The notes: generated from the sequence alone by a model not told the origin. Shown: positions 1-8,305, counted from the first letter of the stretch. The stretch is DNA of 64,000 nucleotides from Rhodococcus sp. HM1 (GCF_023218075.1 NZ_JALPTB010000029.1:1-64000); one strand, 5' to 3'. A program made the numbers and translations.

Positions 1-788
1 GGCGGGCTCGGGTCGTCCCACTCGGTGCCGTACTGATAGCCGTGGCTGAACGGGTCGGGAACGGTCGCATCCGTAGCGGCGGGGAGTGAGCAGCCGTTCA
101 TCTGCAGCGGGGTGAAGATGCGATCCTGGATCAATGTTTTCAAGGGCGCGCCACCGAAGCGCTCGGCCAGCATTCCGAGCAGCACATAGTTGGTGTTCGA
201 GTAGTCCCAGCCCTCGCCCGGCGCGAATTCGGCGGGCGTGCCCTCGATCGTCGCGAGCAGCTCGTCCGGGGTCCACACTCGTTGTGGATCGTCGGCCAGC
301 GCGTTCAGGAACGCGTCGGTGGTGTAGGTCGGAATCCCGGAGGTCATGTTCAGTGCCTGACGGATGGTGGCCCCGTTGGTGTCGACCTGTGGGAAGTACT
401 GCTCGAGTGGATCGTCCAGTCCGAACTTGCCCTCCTGAGCGAGTTGCAGGGCGACCGTCGCGGTGAACGTCTTGGTGATGCTTCCGATCCGGAAGTGGTC
501 GGTCATCTCCACCGGTTCGCCGGTGTCGATGTTCGCGACGCCGGCCGCGATCTCGTAGTCGCCCCGCTCGGGACTCCGGACGATGGCGACCAGTCCCGGA
601 ATGCCCATCTCCTCCATCTGCTCGGTGATCACCGGCCGCACCGCAGCTTCGAGATCGTCCTGCGCCGGCGGGGCTTCGGCAGTCGGGGCGGAGTTGCCGC
701 AGCCGGTCAGCGTCGCGAACATCATCGTCCCGAGCACTGTGGCCGCCGCGGCACGATGGTTGCGCATCGAGGACGATCGAGCTCGCAT
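1..788 (-). CDS. Serine hydrolase, class C beta-lactamase / D-Ala-D-Ala carboxypeptidase fold, lipoprotein (3' part outside window)
   Basis: The reverse strand is open from an ATG at 788 to the window edge, giving about 262 residues. The N-terminus is a basic lipoprotein signal with lipobox LTGC near residue 30. Two signatures of the serine beta-lactamase-like family are visible. SITK (SxxK, nucleophile Ser plus Lys) follows the segment DHFRIG, and YSN (YxN) follows FAPGEGWD. The third motif (HxG/KTG) would lie beyond the window. The likely role is a secreted, membrane-tethered peptidase or esterase acting on cell-wall peptides or small esters; the sequence does not decide between carboxypeptidase and esterase. 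A second in-frame ATG lies at 767. It diverges from the alpha/beta hydrolase at 1055. Confidence 0.85.
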   Translation of the reverse strand, partial: MRARSSSMRNHRAAAATVLGTMMFATLTGCGNSAPTAEAPPAQDDLEAAVRPVITEQMEEMGIPGLVAIVRSPERGDYEIAAGVANIDTGEPVEMTDHFRIGSITKTFTATVALQLAQEGKFGLDDPLEQYFPQVDTNGATIRQALNMTSGIPTYTTDAFLNALADDPQRVWTPDELLATIEGTPAEFAPGEGWDYSNTNYVLLGMLAERFGGAPLKTLIQDRIFTPLQMNGCSLPAATDATVPDPFSHGYQYGTEWDDPSP

Positions 789-1054
789 CAGCGGATACCT
801 CTGGCCCGGGCACCTGTAAGGGTGAGACGGATTGTGTTCCCGCGGAACCCTCGACCCGGGGAATGCCTCAGGTCAGGGGCGCCGTCGATGACCAGTGTCG
901 CATGTGTCCCGCGGTTTCCATCCCGGAATCCGGACGGCATCGAACGGCCGGCCGACCGGCGGATGCGGCTTCGTGCCACGGTCCGACGGACTAGTCTCGA
1001 CAAACGAACAGCCTGCTGCGGGCCGCCCCGGCAGCATCTTCGGAAGGGATTGTG

Positions 1055-2008
1055 ATGGCTGTCTTGCGACGCGCTCTGGTCGCCGCGCTGATGGGCGGGG
1101 TGCTCGTGTGCTCGTGTGGCACGGACACGCAGGCCGAGGACGCCGTGGCGAGCGGCGACGTCGCGGGTCGGGTGGACATCGGGGACGGCCACCATTTGTA
1201 TCTGGACTGTCGCGGCACCGGAAGTCCCACAGTGGTCCTGCAATCCGGGTTCGGCAACGCAGGCGACATCTGGAGCCTGAGCGAATCCGATTCTCCGGCT
1301 GTGCAACCGGCGCTCGCGACGTCGACTCGCGTGTGCTCCTACGACCGGCCCGGTTCCCTCGTCACCACGACCGTTCGCGATGGCGAAGTCGTCGACGCGG
1401 AGGAGCCGTCGCCGGGCCGCAGCGACGAGGTCCCGATGCCGCGCGATCCGGCGGAGGTGGTCGCCGAACTGCACGACCTGCTGACGGCAGCCGGTGAAAC
1501 CGGGCCATATGTGCTGGTCGGGCACTCGCTGGGTGGTCCGCTGCAGGCGCTCTATGCCGCTACGTATCCCTCGGAGGTGGCCGGGATCGTCCTGGTGGAC
1601 GCACCGATGCCGGAACTGCGCGACAGCGTGACCGCCGATCAATGGAACCTGATGGCCCACCCGCAGTTGACGCCGGGAAGCTATCCGGACGGATATACGG
1701 CCGAAACATATTCTCTGGACCAGCTCATGGACGAGATCGGGACTGCGCCGCCGCTACCGCCGGTGCCGATGGAGGTGCTGGTCCGCGGCGAGGACACGCC
1801 GCTTCCCGACCCGCTGCCTCCCGGCATGTCGGCCGCCGATCTCGAGGCGTTGCACGGTGCCGAGCCGCAGGCCCAGACGGACTTCGTCGCGAGCCAGCCC
1901 GATGCCGAACTCGTCGTCGTCCCCGGTACCACGCACTACATCCAGACCCAACGACCCGACGCCGTGGTCGACGCCGTGAACCGCGTCCGCGATCGCGCGG
2001 ACGGATAA
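1055..2008 (+). CDS. Alpha/beta hydrolase, putative lipoprotein
   Basis: A 317-residue alpha/beta hydrolase. It opens with a short hydrophobic signal ending in a Cys-rich lipobox-like VCSC, so it is probably exported and lipidated. The nucleophile elbow GHSLGG sits around residue 155. An Asp follows in VLVDAPMP, and the probable catalytic His is in the C-terminal GTTHYIQ, giving a Ser-Asp-His triad. ATG 1055 is preferred over GTG 1052 because GGAAGGGA ends 5-6 nt upstream of it. The substrate is unknown; the family includes esterases, lipases and epoxide hydrolases. It stands alone, divergent from the beta-lactamase-fold gene and convergent with the SRPBCC gene. Confidence 0.85.
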   Translation: MAVLRRALVAALMGGVLVCSCGTDTQAEDAVASGDVAGRVDIGDGHHLYLDCRGTGSPTVVLQSGFGNAGDIWSLSESDSPAVQPALATSTRVCSYDRPGSLVTTTVRDGEVVDAEEPSPGRSDEVPMPRDPAEVVAELHDLLTAAGETGPYVLVGHSLGGPLQALYAATYPSEVAGIVLVDAPMPELRDSVTADQWNLMAHPQLTPGSYPDGYTAETYSLDQLMDEIGTAPPLPPVPMEVLVRGEDTPLPDPLPPGMSAADLEALHGAEPQAQTDFVASQPDAELVVVPGTTHYIQTQRPDAVVDAVNRVRDRADG

Positions 2009-2020
2009 CCTCCGCAGCAC

Positions 2021-2509
2021 CTACGCTGCCTGGTGGAAGCGGGGGACCTCGGCGAGGCGCGCCAGCCGTTGCAGGTCGTCGGACAGCGCGTCGCGACGGT
2101 CGCGGTGTGCCTTGACGAGGAGCCAGTACACCCGGTCCAGACCGGGAGCGACGTGCACGATGTCGTAGGTCTGCACGATCCGTGTTCCGGTTCCGTTCGG
2201 TTCCAGGTCGATTCGCCACACCGTGCTGTCGACCTTGCCCCACAGGCCCACCGTCTTCCATGCCAGCGACCGTGGGGGATCGACCGTGGTGAACATGCAC
2301 GAGCGGCTCCAGACGAAGATGCCGGACCGGTTCGTGCCGCGGAATCGAACGCCCGGCGCTGCACGCTGGCCGGTGCCGATCCAGTGGGCGCCCCGGCATT
2401 CGTGACTCCATTCACCGATCCGGGTCACGTCGGTGATGATGTGCCACACGGCTTCTGGCGGCGCGGCGGTGATCGCTTCGGTGCGTCCGTGTCGTGCCAG
2501 CGTGCCCAT
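2021..2509 (-). CDS. SRPBCC family protein (polyketide cyclase/START-like)
   Basis: A 162-residue protein with the SRPBCC/START-like pattern: a start at AITAAPPEAVWHIITDV, then GEWSHECRGAHW, a central beta region and a C-terminal helix. These helix-grip folds bind hydrophobic ligands in a cavity; no catalytic residue can be assigned. It is the last gene of the TetR-hemerythrin-SRPBCC operon. Its ATG at 2509 shares a base with the hemerythrin stop (TGATG), which indicates translational coupling and fixes the start in preference to an upstream in-frame ATG at 2575. Confidence 0.75.
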   Translation of the reverse strand: MGTLARHGRTEAITAAPPEAVWHIITDVTRIGEWSHECRGAHWIGTGQRAAPGVRFRGTNRSGIFVWSRSCMFTTVDPPRSLAWKTVGLWGKVDSTVWRIDLEPNGTGTRIVQTYDIVHVAPGLDRVYWLLVKAHRDRRDALSDDLQRLARLAEVPRFHQAA

Positions 2510-3219
2510 CACGAATGCTCCTCGATCGGTGCCACGCGCAGCGACGGCACGGTGGACGCAGGACCCGTGCCCCACAGCACGGCGGCCTGCCGACGGTACT
2601 TTCGGGCGAAACCGTGCAGGAGGAGGAAGCGCGGCACGGCGGGAACGACGTGCACGATCGTGTCGCGATCCTCGGGTGTCGCCCCGTCGATGATCCAGTG
2701 CGCTTCCATGCCGAGTTCGGCGAAACCCTTCGGCTCGACGAAGTACTTCTTCTCGATTGCGCGGTACTCCGCGGTGGTGATCGTGGCGGCAACGACCGGC
2801 ATCATCTCGAGTTCCTCGCGCTGCAGGTGGGGGAGCAGAACGTCTTCGAGTCCGGTCACGGCGGCGAGCAACCGTGCCCGTGCGGACGGGTCGTCACCGT
2901 AGGCCCGCGCGGCGTCCTCCACGACGGCGATCGCTCCGCCGATCTGTTCGTGGTCGGACGCCATCCGATCGAGCAGCGCACCGGCCGCCGGGTCCTTCGC
3001 CCGGATCGCCGGCCACAGTCCGGCGTCCTCGCCGGCATGGTGCATGTGCAGGAATAGGCACATCCAGAGGATGTGTGCGGCAAGTGCTCTGCGGCGCGGC
3101 TCGTCGGGATACGGAGGAGCCTCCAGCACCATGCGGGCTCGTCGCAGGTCGCGACGCAGTGCACTGTGCACGATTCCCATGCTTCGTGTGTCGGCGGGCT
3201 CGATCCTGTTGGTGTTCAT
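2509..3219 (-). CDS. Hemerythrin HHE domain protein
   Basis: A 236-residue protein with the hemerythrin/HHE four-helix pattern: VHSALRRDLRRAR, then FLHMHHAGEDAGLWP, SDHEQIGG, and HLQREELEMMP. These supply the His/Glu ligands for a non-haem di-iron site that could bind O2 or NO or sense redox state. The C-terminal third (PRFLLLHGFARKYRR and onward) is outside the core fold and has no obvious motif. A strong Shine-Dalgarno (AAGGAGGG) precedes ATG 3219. It lies 14 bp behind the TetR gene and overlaps the SRPBCC gene downstream, so the three are probably co-transcribed from the palindrome-containing promoter near 3920. Confidence 0.85.
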   Translation of the reverse strand: MNTNRIEPADTRSMGIVHSALRRDLRRARMVLEAPPYPDEPRRRALAAHILWMCLFLHMHHAGEDAGLWPAIRAKDPAAGALLDRMASDHEQIGGAIAVVEDAARAYGDDPSARARLLAAVTGLEDVLLPHLQREELEMMPVVAATITTAEYRAIEKKYFVEPKGFAELGMEAHWIIDGATPEDRDTIVHVVPAVPRFLLLHGFARKYRRQAAVLWGTGPASTVPSLRVAPIEEHS

Positions 3220-3233
3220 GGCCCGCCCTCCTT

Positions 3234-3911
3234 TCACTTCTCCAGGGAGAGCAATTTGACGATCGTGTCGGTGAGCCACTCTTCGTACCGAGCGGGGCTC
3301 CACCCTGCGCTGCGGATGAGAAGGTCGTAGACCTCCAACGTGATCACCGCCCAGAGGCCGTCGCCTTCGAGCGGGGTCAGTTCGCGGCCCGCGATGGCCG
3401 CTCCCGCGATGTGAACGGTCTGCCGCTGGGCCTGCCGGATCTCGTCGAGCCGGGACGCGAGTTGCGGTTCCGCGGCGGCTCCCTCGCGCAGGGCGCGTTG
3501 CAGGCCGACGGTGCGCCCGTTCACGCCGGCGACCAACTTGGCTCCCGCGGCGGCCCGTTCCAGGTGACTTCCGCGGGAAATAGCGGCGAACTCGGGCCGG
3601 TCCATCAGCGCCACCGGCTCGTCGTCGCCGACGACCGCGATATCGAGCACCTGGTTGAACAGGCGAGGCTTGGAACCGAAGTGGCTGTACACGGTCTCGA
3701 AGGAGACGCCGGCCGCGCGTGCGATCTCGCGCATCCCGACGGACCAGCCACGTTCGGTGAACAGGGCCGCGGCGGCGTCGAGGATTCGGCGTCGGCTCTC
3801 CTCGGCCTGACGGCGCCGGAGTGTCGCGTCGTACCGCCGCGCCTTCGGGGTGGTCGATGCAGTCCCGCGTGCGTCCGCGTTCGTGCTCACCACTACATTG
3901 TGTAACGCCAT
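3234..3911 (-). CDS. TetR/AcrR family transcriptional regulator
   Basis: A 225-residue TetR-type repressor. The N-terminal helix-turn-helix is clear at about residues 37-80: ILDAAAALFTERGW, MREIARAAGVSFETVYSHF, then SKPRLF. The C-terminal ligand/dimerisation half is family-specific and its effector cannot be read. ATG 3911 was chosen because it sits 8 bp downstream of a perfect 16-bp palindrome; a GTG a few codons later is possible. The arrangement suggests it represses itself, the hemerythrin and SRPBCC genes behind it, and perhaps the divergent kinase. Confidence 0.85.
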   Translation of the reverse strand: MALHNVVVSTNADARGTASTTPKARRYDATLRRRQAEESRRRILDAAAALFTERGWSVGMREIARAAGVSFETVYSHFGSKPRLFNQVLDIAVVGDDEPVALMDRPEFAAISRGSHLERAAAGAKLVAGVNGRTVGLQRALREGAAAEPQLASRLDEIRQAQRQTVHIAGAAIAGRELTPLEGDGLWAVITLEVYDLLIRSAGWSPARYEEWLTDTIVKLLSLEK

Positions 3912-3919
3912 TATTTTCA

Positions 3920-3935
3920 ATACAAGTACTTGTAT
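3920..3935. promoter_or_regulatory. Perfect 16-bp palindrome, probable TetR operator
   Basis: ATACAAGTACTTGTAT is an uninterrupted perfect palindrome between the divergent TetR gene (start 3911) and kinase gene (start 4049). It stands out against the surrounding GC-rich sequence. Its size, symmetry and place fit an autoregulatory TetR-family operator; binding is inferred. Confidence 0.6.
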
Positions 3936-4048
3936 CGAATTTGGGGGAGCGGGCGGTGGCACCGGAGCCGCTCGATGGGAAGTCGCCTGCACCGCGAACA
4001 TCGCGACCGGCTGGCGCTGGGGTGGGTGCGCCCGCTAGCGTCGACATC

Positions 4049-5182
4049 ATGCCGGCGCCCCAAGTCCTCGGTGGCCGTTACGAGCTGCGGGGTGTGCTGG
4101 GCCGCGGCGGGATGGGTGAGGTGCGCGACGGTTGGGACACCCGCCTCGACCGACCGGTGGCGATCAAGCTGCTGCTTCCCGCGCTCGCGACCCAGTCCGA
4201 GATCCGGCGGCGATTCGAGGCCGAGGCCCGGTCCGCGGCCACCCTGAGCCACCCGCACGTGATCGCCGTCCACGACAGCGGCGAGGACGGCGGGATCCCT
4301 TACATCGTGATGGAACGCCTGCCCGGACGCACTCTCGCCGACGACCTCACAGGCGGGCCCTTGCCGCGTGAACGGGTCCGTACGATTCTGACCGAGGTGC
4401 TCGAAGCTGTGGCCGCCGCCCATGACGCCGGCATCCTCCACCGCGACCTCAAACCCGGCAACATCCTGTTCACGGCCACCGGCGCCGTCAAGGTGGCCGA
4501 CTTCGGGATCGCCAAGAGCCTTGGCGCCGAGCACACCCTCACCCAAACCGGCGAGCTCCTGGGCACGGTGGCCTATCTCAGCCCCGAGCGACTCGCCGGG
4601 AACCCCGCCACCGTCACCGATGACCTCTACGCGGTCGGTGTCCTGGGGTACGAGGCCCTCTGCGGGCACCGCCCCTTCGAGCGGGACAACCCGGCGGCGC
4701 TGGTCCGCGCCATCCTCGACGAGCCGCCACCGCCTCTGGCCGCCGAGCGAGGCGACGTCGACCCTGCCCTGGCGACTGCGATCGACCGGGCGCTCGCTCG
4801 CGACCCCCGGCGGCGGTACCTCGACGCCCGCGTCATGCTCGCGGCTGTGCGTTCCCGCGGCTCAGAACCGGTCACCGTTGAGGTACGGGCGCCCACGCGG
4901 GTGCTCGCCCCTCCCTCACCCGCCCTCGTGTCCGCGTCGACCCCGGTGGGCACGGACCGGGTCCCTCACCGTGGCCTGGCCCGGGTCCGCGTTACGCTCG
5001 CGCCGGTGCTCGTCGCCGTGGCCCTCGTCGCCGTGGCCCTCGTCGCCGTCACCCTCGTCGGCTCCCGGGGGCAGGACGGTACCCCACCGCCGGTAGCCGT
5101 CCCCACCCCGGCTGGCGCCGGCCCGCTCCCGGCGCCGCTCTCGAACGCTCTCGACGAGCTCGACCGGGCGGTGCAGCCGTGA
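4049..5182 (+). CDS. Serine/threonine protein kinase, PknB-like, single transmembrane segment
   Basis: A 377-residue Hanks-type kinase. The N-terminal domain (about residues 10-275) shows the glycine loop GRGGMGEV, VAIK lysine, catalytic loop HRDLKPGNIL, DFG metal site, an activation segment with several Thr (TLTQTGELLGT) and SPE in place of APE. A Pro-rich linker leads to one transmembrane segment at about residues 312-335, built from repeated ALVAV units. Only about 40 residues follow it, with no PASTA repeats, so extracellular sensing may depend on a partner. The next gene, a lipoprotein, overlaps its stop by GTGA. An in-frame GTG at 3956 is an alternative start. The kinase call is secure; its substrates are unknown. 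Confidence 0.9.
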   Translation: MPAPQVLGGRYELRGVLGRGGMGEVRDGWDTRLDRPVAIKLLLPALATQSEIRRRFEAEARSAATLSHPHVIAVHDSGEDGGIPYIVMERLPGRTLADDLTGGPLPRERVRTILTEVLEAVAAAHDAGILHRDLKPGNILFTATGAVKVADFGIAKSLGAEHTLTQTGELLGTVAYLSPERLAGNPATVTDDLYAVGVLGYEALCGHRPFERDNPAALVRAILDEPPPPLAAERGDVDPALATAIDRALARDPRRRYLDARVMLAAVRSRGSEPVTVEVRAPTRVLAPPSPALVSASTPVGTDRVPHRGLARVRVTLAPVLVAVALVAVALVAVTLVGSRGQDGTPPPVAVPTPAGAGPLPAPLSNALDELDRAVQP

Positions 5183-5697
5183 ACCGACCGATGCTCGGAG
5201 CTGCCGTCCTTGCCATCGTCGTCACGCTCGCCGGGTGCAGCGAGGCACCGGAGGCGAGCACCGAATCCGGCCTGACCTTCCTGCAGGCGGACACCGCGAC
5301 GGTGCGCTCGGCGGTCAACGCCCGGGACGAGGCCGGAACCACCGACGCCCTGGCCCGACTCCGCGCGGATGTGCTCCGGCTCCGCGACAGTAACGCGATC
5401 ACCGCCGAGAGGGCGGACCGAATCCTTGCCGCCGCCGACAACGTGGAGACCGAACTCGCCGGCCTCTTCCCCCTCGCCACCACCACCGCCGTCGAGACCA
5501 CCGCCGTCGAGACCACCGCCGTCGAGGCACCCCCCGTTTCCGGCGCCCCGGGCACATTCCCGACCACCGCGGTCCCGCCGGGGCAAGGCACCGAAGTGGA
5601 CAAGGACAAACCTGATAAGGACAAACCCGACAAGGATAAACCTGATAAACCCGATAAGGACAAACCCGGCAACGGCAACGGCAACGGCAACGGATGA
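5179..5697 (+). CDS. Low-complexity secreted lipoprotein coupled to the kinase gene
   Basis: A 172-residue protein with an N-terminal signal ending in lipobox LAGC (about residue 20). A short helical region follows (residues 40-90, Ala/Arg/Asp rich), then three TTAVE repeats, a Pro/Thr stretch, repeated DKDKP units and a terminal run of alternating Gly-Asn. It is probably anchored outside the membrane with a flexible tail. The GTG start overlaps the kinase stop (GTGA), so the two are co-translated and the lipoprotein may be a sensor or adaptor for the kinase. No known family was recognised; the repetitive tail is probably variable in length between strains. Confidence 0.7.
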   Translation: MNRPMLGAAVLAIVVTLAGCSEAPEASTESGLTFLQADTATVRSAVNARDEAGTTDALARLRADVLRLRDSNAITAERADRILAAADNVETELAGLFPLATTTAVETTAVETTAVEAPPVSGAPGTFPTTAVPPGQGTEVDKDKPDKDKPDKDKPDKPDKDKPGNGNGNGNG

Positions 5698-5819
5698 GCG
5701 AGTTCGCGACCACCGGGACTCCCGGTAACCGCGGCCCGACGTGTGGGGGCACCGCGATCACCCCATCGCATGCCTGGCATATCCACACCCGGCGCGGATG
5801 ATCCGCACAATTCTCCGAT

Positions 5820-6218
5820 TCCGTGATGGGGCCGACGCATCCGAGGCGGCAACCCAGCTGCACGAGCGGCTGATGGATCCGACCTCGCCCGAGCCATCGT
5901 TCGCGGTCGACCATCCGCTCCCGGCGATGCCCGCCGCGATAATGCCGACGAACGGGTCCGCATCCACACCGAGTACGAGGACCGGAGCGCCGACCTCGAG
6001 CACCGGATGGCTGTCCTGGCCGGACAGGGCGAGCAGCCTCGTGACCGGGCGGCCCGGGTGCGCGCCGACGCGGAGAATGCAGCTGCGGCCGCGACTGCCA
6101 CCATCGGTCGGCTCGAATCCGATCTCGCCGCTGCCCGTCCGCCGCCACGGCCGAGTTGGAACGTGCCGACGAACGACGCGCCGAACTGCCCTCTACTCCA
6201 AAGCAACTCGAAGTGTAG
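5820..6218 (+). pseudogene. Frameshifted coiled-coil ORF remnant
   Basis: One frame reads as a charged Ala/Glu/Arg heptad-like protein (DERVRIHTEYEDRSADLEHR, later ADAENAAAAATATIGRLESD) and then loses sense near 6150. The neighbouring frame carries on in the same style (AELERADERRAELP) to a TAG at 6216-6218. The simplest reading is a coiled-coil gene broken by at least one frameshift; there is no clear start. The family was not recognised. Confidence 0.4.
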
Positions 6219-6399
6219 GCTCGATCGGTACACGCCGAGAAATCGAACGGGCACGTCGTCGGCGGGCCGGACCGCTTGTGCCGATGATCTTCGACCTACC
6301 GCTGATCCCACACCGGCGTCGCGGTAGGGGTCACCGCGGCACTGACCGGCTACCCGGGGCGGAGCCTCAAGGGACCTCCGAGAGCACTTCAGTAGGCGA

Positions 6400-6895
6400 T
6401 GGTGCCGTCGTCCAGTCCGTGCCACGGTATGGATGGTCGGTCGCCGAGGGCCGCTCGGGCGCGATCAGTCGTGCGATGATCGCGGGGTTGGGGGAACTGG
6501 GGGCAAGGTTGTCACCGGTGTCTGTGTGACACGGTCGATCAACTCGACGATCCCGATGCGGTGATGCTCGACGTCGCCCCCTGCGGCGGCTGATCGGGTC
6601 CTCGGCGACCGGATGCCCCGGCGCGTTTGTCGCGCGCTCACCCGTTACCGGCACGGACCCGCCGCCTTCTGGGAGGACTTCACGATCGAAAGCGAGGTGC
6701 CATGGTTCACGAGGCCTCGCGCCGGGGGCGGGCACGGTCCACGTGGGCGGTGACTTCGCCGCGGTGGCCGTGGCCGAGCGTGAGGTCACACGCGGACGGA
6801 TGCCGGAGCATCCTTTCGTTCTGGTGCGGCAGCAGTATCTGGCCGATCCGACACCGCGGATCAACGCACGAAACAGAGATCTGCCCTCGTTGTAA
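6400..6895 (+). pseudogene. Decayed FAD-dependent oxidoreductase (phytoene-desaturase-like), C-terminal part
   Basis: Reading across frames gives pieces in the order of the C-terminal half of NAD(P)/FAD-dependent oxidoreductases of the phytoene desaturase/CrtI type. They are PRYGWSVAEGRSGAISRAM (about 6430-6480), GGKVVTGV, DQLDDPDAVMLDVAP (about 6536-6580), CRALTRYRHGPAAFWEDFTI and then GTVHVGGDFAAVAVAEREV (about 6735-6800), ending in GRMPEHPFVLV and a TAA at 6893-6895. At least three or four frame changes are needed and the N-terminal Rossmann half is absent, so this is a dead gene. Family assignment is from recalled motif order, not a search. Confidence 0.6.
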
Positions 6896-6963
6896 CCGGG
6901 GGCAGATCTCCATCGGCTGAGCTGTGATGTCGTGGATAGAAGGTGATCACACGGGCGGGACGG

Positions 6964-7160
6964 TCAGAATGGGTAACGGGCGATGTCCGGACGAACGGTC
7001 ACCCACTGTGTCTCGGTGAACGCTTCGATATTCGCGAGCGGGCCACCGAAACGTGAACCGGTACCTGACGCGCCCACACCTCCGAACGGTGCGTTCGTCT
7101 CGTCCGCGACGGTCATTTCGTTGATGTGGATCTTGCCGGAGTCGATCCGGTCGGACCGGC
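6964..7160 (-). pseudogene. Aldehyde dehydrogenase C-terminal fragment
   Basis: On the reverse strand the sequence reads IDSGKIHINEMTVADETNAP, then FGGVGASGTGSRFGG and IEAFTETQWVTVR, with a stop at 6964-6966. This is the conserved C-terminal end of benzaldehyde/vanillin-type aldehyde dehydrogenases. Nothing upstream encodes the NAD-binding or catalytic Cys regions: the frame runs into the truncated beta-propeller gene at about 7150-7165. It is a fragment left by a deletion. Confidence 0.7.
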
Positions 7161-7847
7161 CGCATCGAGGACCTGGCCGTGCGGGCTGTCACATCCGGGG
7201 ATCGGGATGCGGTCGGTTACGGTGTATCCGGCCGGATCGATCTCCGCGAGATCGCCGCGGCCCTGCACGGCCACCACCATGCGAGCGATGACCGGGTCGT
7301 AGACGACGTTGCTGACCTCGCCACCCAGGTCGACGGTCGCTCGCACGGCCCCCGAATCCGCGTCCACGACGGTCTCGGTTCCGGCGTGCTCGTTGGTCGT
7401 CCACACCGTGTTGCGGATCGGATCGTAGGCCAACCCGTCGGGATATTCGCCGGTCGGTGCGGTAAACAGGACTTCACCGGTGTCCTCGTCGAAGGCGACC
7501 AGCTGGTTGCGTCCGGTGGCGGTGGCGTACACCCGGTGCTTGTCCGGGACCGCAAGCACTCCGTGCACGTCCGGAACGTCTGTGACGGTGCGGACGACCT
7601 GGTGGCTGCGCACGTCGACTTCGACGATCTCACCGGCGCCCATGTGGGCGATGAACAACAGTCCACGCCCGCTGTCGAGGCTGGTGTAGTCGAACCGCAC
7701 CGGTCCGCCGGTCAGCTCCACCTGCGCGACCTGCCGCATCGGTAGATCGCCCGTCTGTGGGGACTCGGATGGCGCGGAAGACGAGCAGCCGTTTGCCAGG
7801 ACAGCTATGAGACCCAGCAGTGTCGCGAGGTTTCGCTTCGGCCGCAT
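7113..7847 (-). pseudogene. YncE-like beta-propeller lipoprotein, 3'-truncated and fused to unrelated sequence
   Basis: The start is normal: GGAGG precedes ATG 7847, followed by a signal peptide with lipobox ANGC. Beta-propeller repeats then match the YncE/40-residue repeat type (HGVLAVPDKHRVYATATG, DGLAYDPIRNTVWTTNEHAG, SNVVYDPVIARMVVAVQG). After HGQVLDAA the reading frame enters the aldehyde dehydrogenase remnant out of frame and stops at 7113. Around 230 residues remain, where such propellers usually run 300 or more. It may still be translated, but the propeller is incomplete. Confidence 0.7.
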
Positions 7848-8054
7848 CTCCACCTCCTGAGCCGATGCAACCGTGGCTGCAACACAACGCGTGAGCAGGT
7901 GTATCGACAGCAGCCCGAGTGGTTACCAACCGGGGATGCAGGTGGCTGCGGCGTCGACGGGTCCGGGTCTGCGCAGCAACCGGTGACATTCCGCGCCGAT
8001 GTTCGGGAACGGAATTACCCAGGTGGTGCTGAGGGGTTTATTCGTGTGGGGGCC
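7848..8054. other. Intergenic stretch with no recognisable gene
   Basis: No open frame here has convincing protein character and no RNA gene or repeat was seen. It is the upstream region of the truncated propeller gene and probably part of the same eroded segment. Confidence 0.4.
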
Positions 8055-8160
8055 GCGCCGGTGACGACGTGATCGGCGTGGTCGACGTGGTTCATTCTTC
8101 GCGGAACAGGCGATGTTCAAGCGAGGCTTCGATTTTCATCCGCTGTGCGCGTTCGTCGCC
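8055..8160 (+). mobile_element. Possible IS1380-family transposase scrap
   Basis: In one frame GDDVIGVVDVVHS is followed, after a one-base frame change, by AEQAMFKRGFDFHPLCAFV. This order resembles the segment of IS1380-type transposases in which an Asp-containing strand and an AHSEKE-like motif precede FKRGFGFHPL. Only about 35 codons remain and no terminal repeats were found. The assignment is tentative. Confidence 0.4.
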
Positions 8161-8300
8161 TTGTCGCCGATGTTCGTCACGTCGACATGTACGAACACGG
8201 ACTGTCCCTGCGGAACCTTGTTGACATAGGGGGCCACGTGCGGTGAGTTCGGTGTCGCAACCTCCGTCACGCGGTATCGAGACACCTCACAGCATCGAAG
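8155..8300 (-). pseudogene. DUF4352-like domain fragment
   Basis: The reverse strand reads YRVTEVATPNSPHVAPYVNK followed by VPQGQSVFVHVDVTNIGDKA, typical of an immunoglobulin-like DUF4352/MPT63-like domain in secreted actinobacterial proteins. There is no signal peptide, the fragment is about 50 residues, and it ends exactly where the IS1380-like scrap begins, suggesting loss of the rest of the gene by a transposon-related event. Confidence 0.45.
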
Positions 8301-8305
8301 CACCT

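Noticed and set aside
2509-4050. Possible 513-residue hemerythrin fusion starting at 4050
   Set aside because: The N-terminal half is antisense-like and covers the TetR gene on the same strand in another frame; the good ribosome binding site is at 3219.
5581-5697. DKDKP and Gly-Asn repeats read as a possible CRISPR or satellite
   Set aside because: Units are short, without spacers, and in frame within the lipoprotein gene.
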